The translations under genes and the position numbers were made by a program. From assembly GCA_910588825.1 (NCBI GenBank), contig CAJURF010000067.1:1-21097 (forward strand): a stretch of DNA of 21,097 bases, read 5' to 3'. Origin of the DNA: an uncultured Lachnospiraceae bacterium. GTDB lineage: Bacteria > Bacillota > Clostridia > Lachnospirales > Lachnospiraceae. How positions within the stretch are numbered: position 1 is the first letter of the stretch; every line of letters begins with the position of its first letter. The notes beneath the pieces are model-generated. The model had not been told where the DNA came from and searched no databases. It saw only the letters and a program-made list of their open reading frames with translations. Positions 1 to 6,086 of the stretch are shown here, in pieces.

Positions 1-54
1 TGCCGCAAAGTGGGGCGTATGGGTGGCGTGAATGAATTTTCAAACACGCTCTAG
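1..54 (+). CDS. possible 3' end of an upstream coding region (partial)
   Basis: Frame 1 is open from the window edge to a TAG stop at 52-54 and gives only 17 residues, ending NEFSNTL. The other two forward frames stop at about 31-33. A terminator-like hairpin begins 10 nt after the TAG, which suits the end of a gene. The fragment is too short to assign a family, and it could be non-coding. Confidence 0.2.
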   Translation, partial: CRKVGRMGGVNEFSNTL

Positions 55-63
55 ATTAAAGAA

Positions 64-94
64 AGCAGTCCGACTGTTCATCGAACTGCTTTTT
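64..94 (+). terminator. Rho-independent terminator of the upstream unit
   Basis: Stem AGCAGTCCGA (64-73) pairs with TCGAACTGCT (81-90) with one C/A mismatch, leaving a 7-nt loop (CTGTTCA), and is followed by a short T run (90-94). It separates the upstream unit from the surface-protein gene. Confidence 0.7.
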
Positions 95-235
95 GAGGGG
101 GGAGATAGAGAGTGGTTATTCATCTATCCAAGAGCTATTATATATGAGAAATATGTGTAAATTGTGACGGATTCCTTAAAGAATCGGAAAAAATATAAAC
201 AAATCCTAAAGAAAGTATAGGAATTTAATTTCAGG

Positions 236-264
236 TTGCATTCATCAATAAATTGTGTTATATT
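236..264 (+). promoter_or_regulatory. candidate sigma-A promoter for the surface-protein gene
   Basis: The -10 TATATT (259-264) matches TATAAT at 5 of 6 positions. It lies exactly 17 nt from a weak -35, TTGCAT (236-241). Transcription would start near 271, leaving a leader of about 170 nt. The weak -35 suggests low basal activity or an activator. Confidence 0.45.
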
Positions 265-282
265 GCATATGCCAGGAAAATC

Positions 283-294
283 TGTACTGGTACG
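283..294. promoter_or_regulatory. near-palindromic candidate operator
   Basis: TGTACTGGTACG lies about 12 nt after the predicted transcription start of the surface-protein gene. It matches at 10 of 12 positions the perfect palindrome TGTACCGGTACA in the leader of murE at 4573-4584. The position between promoter and ribosome site suits a repressor block. The cognate regulator is unknown. Confidence 0.3.
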
Positions 295-442
295 ATTCAG
301 GGCTGTTTCGGCTGTTTTCCAACATTATTTATTGTAATTAGATTTTGAAGAAAGGAGGTGGTGCCTATTACTCGGGAATTAATGAAGTGCTGTATTGGAG
401 GCTGCATGTAGAGAAAATACTGCGTTAAGGAGGAAATTGTTT

Positions 443-2653
443 ATGAAGCATAAGAAACTATCCAGAAAAGGTGTGACGGCAGCGTTTATGGGAACGGTAT
501 TGGCTTTGTTATCCATGGTCCAGGGAGCTGCGGTTACCTGCGCTCAGGCCGATGAGCAGGGAGTAATTTTGGAAAAATCTGCCGCATGGGAATCAGCGGC
601 AGATTATCGGGCGACGATTAACCTGAAAGCCAATGGTATCCAAAAGTTTACGCAGAAAGAAGTGCCCATATCAGTAATTCCCATACTGGATGTGACGGAA
701 AGTATGCAGGCGTGTGATACCCAGGGGCATGTGAAACAGATTTTCAGTCATCCATTTAGTGCTTTTGAGGGTTCATCTGAAATTTGGAAAGACCTGATTG
801 TCCCGTTACTTCCCACGCCTGACGAATATGGAAAACTGGGGCAGGCAGATGCTGATGAGATGCTTCTGGCACTGCCGAAAGAACTGGACCCATCGGGAAA
901 GTGCAGAATTGCCTATCAAAAAGGCAGGGAGGAGCAGAGGGACTATTATGGAATGTATCATTGGAGGGTGTTTTATGTAAAGGGTGATGATGAACTGCTC
1001 AAGCCCCTTCGGGATGGCTACAGCGGCAACTATGATTTCCGGCATACTATCCTTAGAAATGGTGTCTATCTGCCAGTAGGCGCGGCGGAAGAATCCGGGG
1101 GATATGCAGTGTGGGCTTACGCATCCGGAAAAGAACCCGGACATGGATGCGCCAGCAGCGGCTATGAGCATTTGGTGGAAGGGTATTCTGAATTTGTCCA
1201 GGCACTTTTTGAAAATCCAGGGGCTCAGATCTGCCCGGCAGCTTTCGTGGGCGGTTATTACATAAACGGATGGACCCAGGATGCACAGGAGGCCATTGAT
1301 TTTATTGCTCAGAAAGAATACGAGCATAAAGAACAGGTACTGCCGGACCATAATTCGGGTACGAACCATGAGGCGGCGATTGCCGCGGCAATGGATGCGG
1401 TAAACCGGTTAGAGACAACAGAAAATACATTTGCTATACTTTTCACAGACGGGGACACTTCCAGCGGGTATGATCATACCTCGGGAAAGGCAGATACCAG
1501 CCGTCTGGACTCCCATAGCGCAGGATTGCCCGGTCAGGATTCCAGCTGGTATTCCACTTATGCGGACTGGGCGGTTCAGGATGCGGCTGTGCTGAAAGAA
1601 AGGGCAGCTGTTTACACGGCAGGTTATGGTACAAAGTTAGAATTGGAAAGTTCTTTTGAAACTCTTCAGAAAATCAGTTCCGGAAGCGGGTATTTTATTG
1701 ATTCCCGTTCCGAGTCTATACAGAGCATTTCAGATATCTTTCGTGTGATCTATTCTGATCTTATTTTAAAAGCCACAAAAATGCATATTGTAGATTATAT
1801 TTCAGAATACTGGGATATTGAGGAAGCAGGGCTTCCAAAGGGCTGTACAGTGGAGACTGTCTCTATTACCAATCAGAAAGGACAGCCGGATACCATCTAT
1901 AAAGTGACATATCCCATTACCAGAGAAATGGGGGAGGATGACCAGGAAGAACTGCAGATTCCCGTAGTTTTGCGGGAGGAGTATAGAGATCCTGAGGAGA
2001 AGAAGCTGTATGAGACCAATCAGGATGCACCGCTGAATAAAGACCAGGAGGGAACCGGGGGTTATGTGTCCTATGTGGGCCTGGAAGGGCAGGATGAAGA
2101 GACTTCTGCCGAGACACCGCTTCTGGATGTATATCCGTCACAGCCGGATTTTCTGCTGGAAAAGAAAGCACTGGACCCTGAGGCACAGGCTGGAGGTACG
2201 GCCAGATTCGAATTTCGTCTTGTGAACTGCGGCCAGGCGGAATTGAGGGATTTGGTATTGGAAGATGCTTTTGACCGTGAGGGCGTGGTTCTTTTGTTTG
2301 ACCAGGCACAAGGAATTGTCCTGGAAAATGAGGGGACATCCGTGCGTGTGGAGAAACTGGGACTGGGTGAGGAGAGGATACTCACCGGCACGGCAGAGAT
2401 ACCAAAAGACGCAAAAGGAGTCTATGAGAACACAGTAACAGGGACCGCGCCAAATCCCAAAGACCCGGAAAATCCCATCAAAAAAGAGGCAAAGGACAAA
2501 GTGACAGTACTTCCCGGACCATCCCAGTCTCCAGAGCCTTCTCCGGAGACGGACTTTGAGGTGGAAAAAACGGTGGATAAGGAAAAAGCCAGTCCCGGGG
2601 AGACGCTGACTTATCAAATTCGGATTGCTAAGTGCGACAAGAAAGCTGCATGA
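443..2653 (+). CDS. secreted VWA / DUF11-repeat surface protein, 5' exon (interrupted by a group II intron)
   Basis: The ATG at 443 is chosen because AAGGAGG (427-433) lies 9 nt before it and a signal peptide follows at once (basic KHKKLSRK, hydrophobic core, likely cleavage after TCAQA). The in-frame GTG/ATG region upstream has no such support. A von Willebrand A domain shows the metal site as DVTES (D83, T85, S87), a later Thr in GTNHE (T307) and FTDGD (D336). The first DUF11-like repeat covers about residues 567-690, then a Pro/Ser-rich linker, and the second starts at about 704. The exon ends at 2631 inside codon 730. Without splicing, translation runs into the intron and stops at 2651-2653, giving 736 residues with no wall anchor. 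Spliced to 3857-4430 the protein has 919 residues. The role is inferred to be adhesion or cell-surface binding; the ligand is unknown. Confidence 0.85.
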   Translation: MKHKKLSRKGVTAAFMGTVLALLSMVQGAAVTCAQADEQGVILEKSAAWESAADYRATINLKANGIQKFTQKEVPISVIPILDVTESMQACDTQGHVKQIFSHPFSAFEGSSEIWKDLIVPLLPTPDEYGKLGQADADEMLLALPKELDPSGKCRIAYQKGREEQRDYYGMYHWRVFYVKGDDELLKPLRDGYSGNYDFRHTILRNGVYLPVGAAEESGGYAVWAYASGKEPGHGCASSGYEHLVEGYSEFVQALFENPGAQICPAAFVGGYYINGWTQDAQEAIDFIAQKEYEHKEQVLPDHNSGTNHEAAIAAAMDAVNRLETTENTFAILFTDGDTSSGYDHTSGKADTSRLDSHSAGLPGQDSSWYSTYADWAVQDAAVLKERAAVYTAGYGTKLELESSFETLQKISSGSGYFIDSRSESIQSISDIFRVIYSDLILKATKMHIVDYISEYWDIEEAGLPKGCTVETVSITNQKGQPDTIYKVTYPITREMGEDDQEELQIPVVLREEYRDPEEKKLYETNQDAPLNKDQEGTGGYVSYVGLEGQDEETSAETPLLDVYPSQPDFLLEKKALDPEAQAGGTARFEFRLVNCGQAELRDLVLEDAFDREGVVLLFDQAQGIVLENEGTSVRVEKLGLGEERILTGTAEIPKDAKGVYENTVTGTAPNPKDPENPIKKEAKDKVTVLPGPSQSPEPSPETDFEVEKTVDKEKASPGETLTYQIRIAKCDKKAA
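2616..2631 (+). other. intron-binding sites IBS2 and IBS1 in the 5' exon
   Basis: AAATTC (2616-2621) and ATTGCTAA (2624-2631) are the exact reverse complements of GAATTT (2843-2848) and TTAGCAAT (2905-2912) inside the intron. IBS1 abuts the GTGCG 5' end and IBS2 lies two nt upstream of IBS1, the arrangement known for group II introns. Confidence 0.8.
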
Positions 2654-2895
2654 CCGTAAATTGCCGCTGATTGGCTGCTCCTTCCATCTGGGGCAATCCT
2701 GCCACAATCTGCGCAGAGGGTAACGTCTGGGTGGAAAGCTTGTGGGACAATATGGGAAATCTGGCAGCCTTGGCCGGATGTACTGTTAGGATAAGAGTGC
2801 TATGACGAATGTAGATGTGAATCGTTGTAAGGGTCGTTACAGGAATTTAAGTGAAATAAGGCTGGTACACTTACACCAAAAGGTGCGGAGGGGCT

Positions 2896-2917
2896 GCAGA
2901 AGCTTTAGCAATTCTGC
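2896..2917 (+). other. EBS1 hairpin in intron domain I
   Basis: GCAGAA (2896-2901) and TTCTGC (2912-2917) form a perfect 6-bp stem that presents GCTTTAGCAA as a loop. TTAGCAA of the loop, plus the next T, is complementary to the exon end ATTGCTAA. This is the textbook presentation of exon-binding site 1. Confidence 0.8.
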
Positions 2918-3228
2918 GGCAGATGGACAAAATCCTCCCGGCTCAAAGACGGCGTCTAAGGTACTCACAATTATTTACGTATGCGGAACTTGGTAAGCCC
3001 TATGTGTTCCTTCTAAACAAATAGTAATAGAAAAGTATGTCATATGGGCAGAAGGTATGGAACCCGCAAGGGGGACAGACGGCACAGAGGGTAGAGGAAT
3101 GGGATAAAAAGCGAAAGGCTCTGCTGTAATGGCGGGGCATAGGGGTTCAGAATTTGCCCCGGCCTGAAAAGGCGCAGACTTATCCCGTGGTGTTTCAGGG
3201 TAATCATGGAAGAATCGGAGGAAGACCT

Positions 3229-3783
3229 ATGAGCGATAATTATTCAACGGCGGAAATGAGAGTTTCTGAGAGATTGTCGGACGGACGGCCATCCGCTGTA
3301 CAATGGACAACTGTTGATTGGAAAAAAGCGGAGCGGGAAGTGAATAGGCTGCAGGCCAGGATTGCCAAAGCTGCTCAGAAAGGGAAATGGAATATGGTGA
3401 AAAGGCTCCAGTATCTGCAGGCCCATTCATTTTATATGAAAGCACTTGCTGAAAGAAAGAAAATCGAAAGGGCTATATCGGATACCATTAAGAGGGGAAA
3501 AGCGTGGAATCAGAATGTGCTGATTTGGAAGCTGAACCGTCAAATCAGAGAATGGGTGTACAGATGTCCGGATGAAAGGAGAAAAAAGGAAGGCTCACGT
3601 CTGGATTATCTGCTCTACGAATGGCTCTGGAGATGGGCAAAGAGGCGCCATCCCAGGAAGGGAAACCGATGGATACTGAAAAGGTACTGGCACCCCAGAA
3701 GTGGGAGAAAATGGGTGTTTTCTACGGATACTCAGATACTGCTTTGTGGGAGCCGAATTCTGAGACAGCAAAGAAATGCTTGA
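3229..3783 (+). CDS. group II intron-encoded protein, reverse transcriptase core deleted, maturase domain kept
   Basis: The ATG at 3229 follows GGAGGAAG (3217-3224); an in-frame start at 3154 has no comparable ribosome site. Residues about 25-75 match the N-terminal region of group II intron reverse transcriptases (WKKAEREVNRLQARIAKA, then LQYLQAHSF). From about residue 88 the sequence matches the C-terminal maturase/X domain (KLNRQIREW, LYEWLWRWAKRRHPRKGN, RKWVF). The reverse transcriptase palm blocks, including the YADD catalytic motif, are absent. At 184 residues it is far shorter than the usual 400-600. The fusion is in frame, and no endonuclease (HNH) domain follows. The stop overlaps the first bases of domain V. 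It may still help splicing as an RNA-binding maturase, but it cannot reverse transcribe. Confidence 0.8.
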   Translation: MSDNYSTAEMRVSERLSDGRPSAVQWTTVDWKKAEREVNRLQARIAKAAQKGKWNMVKRLQYLQAHSFYMKALAERKKIERAISDTIKRGKAWNQNVLIWKLNRQIREWVYRCPDERRKKEGSRLDYLLYEWLWRWAKRRHPRKGNRWILKRYWHPRSGRKWVFSTDTQILLCGSRILRQQRNA

Positions 3784-3853
3784 GCCGTATGAGTGGAAAC
3801 ACTCACGTACGGTTCTTAGGCGAGAAAGGGCGGGAGACTGCCCCGACTTAGCC
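3782..3853 (+). ncRNA. group II intron catalytic domains V and VI
   Basis: Domain V (3782-3815) pairs GAGCCGTA with TACGGTTC and TGAGTG with CACTCA around a GAAA tetraloop, with a two-base CG bulge at 3806-3807 and the AGC triad at 3783-3785. Domain VI pairs GGC/GCC, GAG/CTT and GGGCGG/CTGCCC under a GAGA loop and leaves A3850 bulged as the branch point. All catalytic parts visible here look intact. Confidence 0.92.
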
Positions 3854-3856
3854 GGC

Positions 3857-4430
3857 TACCGGAGAACAGGAATTAAGTTCAGTAATTGCGGTGGATAAAT
3901 TTTTAAAGGCGGATGTTCAGGCGGTTTTTGAGGAGCAAGAGGGGGTAGAGCTGCGGGAAAATGGAACACAGGCAGTGATTGCCAGTATTCTGCCAAAAGA
4001 AGAAATTGTGTTGACAGCGAAAGCAAAACTTCCCTCTGATTTCACAGAGGAAGAGCTGATTAACACAGTGCTGGTATTCCCAGAGGGCGAAGAGGAAAAA
4101 GGAAAGTCAGATGATGCGGCTGTGGCAGTAGAAAAGCAGCAGCCCAAACCGCCAGTCAGCAGCAACAAGAGGCTGAGCGCGCCTAAGAAAACGCCAGCGG
4201 CTTCGCCAAGCCAGGCACCGTCATCGGGACCGAACCGTTCGTATACAGCAACGGCGGTGCCGGGGACGGTGTATTCAGCAGGTACACAGACAGATGGAAA
4301 GGGCACGGTGTATACCACGTCTCCCAAAACAGGTGATGAATCGCCGCTGCTGTTTCTGCTTGCTGTAACCGCTGGCGCAGGAGCAGTAAGCATTGTAATT
4401 CTGCGTTGCCGCTTCCGCCGCGGTAAGTAA
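3857..4430 (+). CDS. VWA / DUF11-repeat surface protein, 3' exon with sortase signal
   Basis: This continues the gene begun at 443 after the intron is removed. Joining AA (2630-2631) to T3857 gives codons for NTGEQEL, the expected strand of the second DUF11-like repeat (compare VNCGQAEL in repeat 1). The repeat ends near spliced residue 825. A Pro/Ser/Thr-rich wall-spanning stretch follows (4140-4320), then SPKTGD (spliced residues 884-889), a hydrophobic segment and the basic tail RCRFRRGK: a sortase cell-wall anchor of the SPKTG type common in Clostridia. No sortase gene is in the window. A GTG at 3891 could start a separate protein, but it has no signal peptide and only half a repeat, so it is best read as an exon. 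A strong terminator follows at once. Confidence 0.85.
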
Positions 4431-4461
4431 AAAAGAATCCGGCTCTGCCGGATTCTTTTTT
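4431..4461 (+). terminator. Rho-independent terminator after the surface-protein gene
   Basis: AAAAGAATCCGGC (4431-4443), loop TCT, GCCGGATTCTTTT and a run of T. A perfect 13-bp stem begins right after the TAA stop at 4428-4430. It separates this gene from the murE operon. Confidence 0.93.
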
Positions 4462-4514
4462 ATCTCATAGTGGAACACGATAATATTTTTACGGCATAAG
4501 ATGAAAAGGGAAGA

Positions 4515-4543
4515 TTGAAATGTGGGGGCAGTTATGATATTCT
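4515..4543 (+). promoter_or_regulatory. candidate promoter for the murE-priA operon
   Basis: TTGAAA (4515-4520, 5 of 6 to TTGACA) and TATTCT (4538-4543, 4 of 6 to TATAAT) with a 17-nt spacer. It lies after the terminator of the preceding gene and about 60 nt ahead of the murE start. Confidence 0.4.
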
Positions 4544-4572
4544 TAATAATAGACTGGTTAAATATCGTAATT

Positions 4573-4584
4573 TGTACCGGTACA
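4573..4584. promoter_or_regulatory. perfect 12-bp palindrome in the murE leader, candidate operator
   Basis: TGTACCGGTACA is a perfect palindrome lying between the candidate promoter and the GGAGG ribosome site (4596-4600). It is closely related to 283-294 in the leader of the surface-protein gene. No known operator is assigned. Confidence 0.35.
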
Positions 4585-4605
4585 TGAGGGGTAGTGGAGG
4601 AGATT

Positions 4606-6081
4606 ATGAAGTTAAGGACATTATTGGCCAATCTGGAATACCAGTGCATTCAGGGGAATCCGGATATTGAGATAACAAGCGTAGTAAATGATTCCAGGAA
4701 AGCCGAGAAGGGATCATTGTTTTTATGTATTCACGGGGCCGTATCAGACGGCCATGATTACGCCGGGCAGGTGGCAGAGCAGGGGGCCTGCGCCCTGGTG
4801 GTGGAGCGTCCGGTGCAGGTGCCGGAGTATGTGACGGTGATACAAGTAAAGGACAGCAGGTACGCCATGGCATGTATATCGGCCTGCTGGTTTGGATATC
4901 CGGCAGAGCAGATGAAGACCATAGGCATTACAGGAACAAAAGGGAAGACTACCGCTACCTATATGATTAAGTCAATTCTGGAAAATGCGGGATACCGTGT
5001 GGGGCTGATTGGGACTATTGAAACGATTATCGGTGACAAGCGGATACCGTCTTCCCACACAACACCGGAATCTTATGAAGTACAGCAGAGGTTCCGTGAA
5101 ATGGCCGACTTTGGCTGTGACTGCGTAGTAATGGAGGTGTCTTCCCAGGGCCTGATGCTGCACCGCACGGCAGGTTTCATTTTTGACTATGGGATTTTTA
5201 CCAATATTGAGCCGGACCATATCGGGCCAAATGAACATACCAGCTTTGAGCATTATCTATCCTGCAAAAACATGCTGCTGCGCCAATGCCGTACAGGGAT
5301 TGTGAACCGGGATGATGAGCATTTTGAACAGATGGTTAAGGGGCATACCTGTAAACTGGAGACCTACGGTTTTTCTGAGGAGGCCAGCCTGAGGGCGGTG
5401 AATCCCCAGCTGGTATCTTGTCCCGGGTACCTGGGGATCACTTATCAGCTGCAGGGGCTTTTAGATTTTCCGGTGGAAATTGACATACCGGGCAGATTCA
5501 GCATTTATAACTCACTGACTGCCATTGCGGTCTGCCGCCATTTTCAGGTGTCCCGTGATAACATTGACCGGGCTCTGCGTGAGGCGAAGGTAAAGGGCCG
5601 GGTGGAGATGGTTCCTGTGTCAGATGATTTTACTCTGCTGATTGATTACGCCCACAATGCCATGGCATTGGAGAGTCTGTTGAAAACTCTGCGTGAATAT
5701 GAGCCCCATCGTCTGGTGTGTCTGTTTGGATGCGGGGGAAACCGTGCCAGGGACAGACGCTTTGAGATGGGGGAAATATCCGGGCGGCTGGCAGATCTTA
5801 CGATTATTACCTCGGATAACCCCAGGAATGAAGAACCACAGGCGATTATTGATGACATTAAAACCGGGATTGGCAGGACAGAAGGGAAATATGTGGAGAT
5901 CATTGACCGGAAAGAGGCCATCGCCTACGCCATCCATCACGGGGAGCCGGGAGATATTGTCATACTGGCAGGCAAAGGCCATGAAGATTATCAGGAGATA
6001 AAAGGAAAGAAGTATCCCATGGATGAGCGGGTGCTGATTCAGGAGATATTAGAAGAAGACAGAAAAACACAGAGGTGCTGA
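4606..6081 (+). CDS. murE: UDP-MurNAc-L-Ala-D-Glu:meso-diaminopimelate ligase
   Basis: It adds the third residue, meso-diaminopimelate, to the UDP-MurNAc-dipeptide in the cytoplasm, consuming ATP, during peptidoglycan synthesis. The protein has 491 residues, usual for MurE. The ATP loop is GITGTKGKTT (107-116); HTTPES and the Lys in YLSCKNM (the lysine carbamylated in the family) are present; DNPR (404-407) is the motif that reads the diaminopimelate carboxylate, so a lysine-type enzyme is unlikely. The ATG at 4606 follows GGAGG by 5 nt; an upstream in-frame GTG at 4594 overlaps that ribosome site. It opens the housekeeping run and ends 5 nt before priA. It lies away from the dcw cluster that begins at the right end of the window. 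Confidence 0.95.
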   Translation: MKLRTLLANLEYQCIQGNPDIEITSVVNDSRKAEKGSLFLCIHGAVSDGHDYAGQVAEQGACALVVERPVQVPEYVTVIQVKDSRYAMACISACWFGYPAEQMKTIGITGTKGKTTATYMIKSILENAGYRVGLIGTIETIIGDKRIPSSHTTPESYEVQQRFREMADFGCDCVVMEVSSQGLMLHRTAGFIFDYGIFTNIEPDHIGPNEHTSFEHYLSCKNMLLRQCRTGIVNRDDEHFEQMVKGHTCKLETYGFSEEASLRAVNPQLVSCPGYLGITYQLQGLLDFPVEIDIPGRFSIYNSLTAIAVCRHFQVSRDNIDRALREAKVKGRVEMVPVSDDFTLLIDYAHNAMALESLLKTLREYEPHRLVCLFGCGGNRARDRRFEMGEISGRLADLTIITSDNPRNEEPQAIIDDIKTGIGRTEGKYVEIIDRKEAIAYAIHHGEPGDIVILAGKGHEDYQEIKGKKYPMDERVLIQEILEEDRKTQRC

Positions 6082-6086
6082 CCGCA

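Larger units (their letters stand above)
95..442 (+). other. non-coding leader of the surface-protein gene
   Basis: About 350 nt without a supported gene. The stretch 95-235 is AT-rich and I see no gene or clear RNA structure there. It is followed by a candidate promoter (236-264), a near-palindrome (283-294), a strong Shine-Dalgarno-like AAAGGAGG at 351-358 with no well-placed start codon behind it, and the real ribosome site AAGGAGG at 427-433 ahead of the ATG at 443. Confidence 0.6.
2632..3856 (+). mobile_element. group II intron with an internally deleted ORF, inserted in the surface-protein gene
   Basis: The 5' end is GTGCGACAAG, the group II consensus. Domain V (3782-3815) and domain VI (3819-3853, bulged A3850) form its 3' end. 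EBS1 (2905-2912) pairs with the last eight exon bases, and EBS2 (2843-2848) with 2616-2621. The encoded protein sits in the domain IV position. At about 1.2 kb the element is roughly half the length of a full ORF-bearing group II intron. The 3' boundary is set at 3856 because this puts the bulged A seven nt from the splice site and restores the repeat sequence NTGEQEL across the junction. The protein type suggests the chloroplast-like class. It probably cannot move by itself but may still splice. Confidence 0.9.

Noticed and set aside
2138..2707. Minus-strand open frame of 189 codons at the exon-intron boundary
   Set aside because: Antisense to the surface-protein exon and intron domain I; composition and position mark it as a shadow.
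2802..2996. 64-codon + strand ORF in the intron
   Set aside because: It covers structured domain I RNA, including EBS2 and EBS1, and has no ribosome site.
3621..3851. 76-codon + strand ORF overlapping the end of the intron protein
   Set aside because: It reads through domains V and VI in a different frame from the maturase match, so it is not coding.
3891..4430. Independent gene starting at GTG 3891
   Set aside because: It has a sorting signal but no signal peptide, starts in mid-repeat and has no ribosome site; it is better read as part of the 3' exon.
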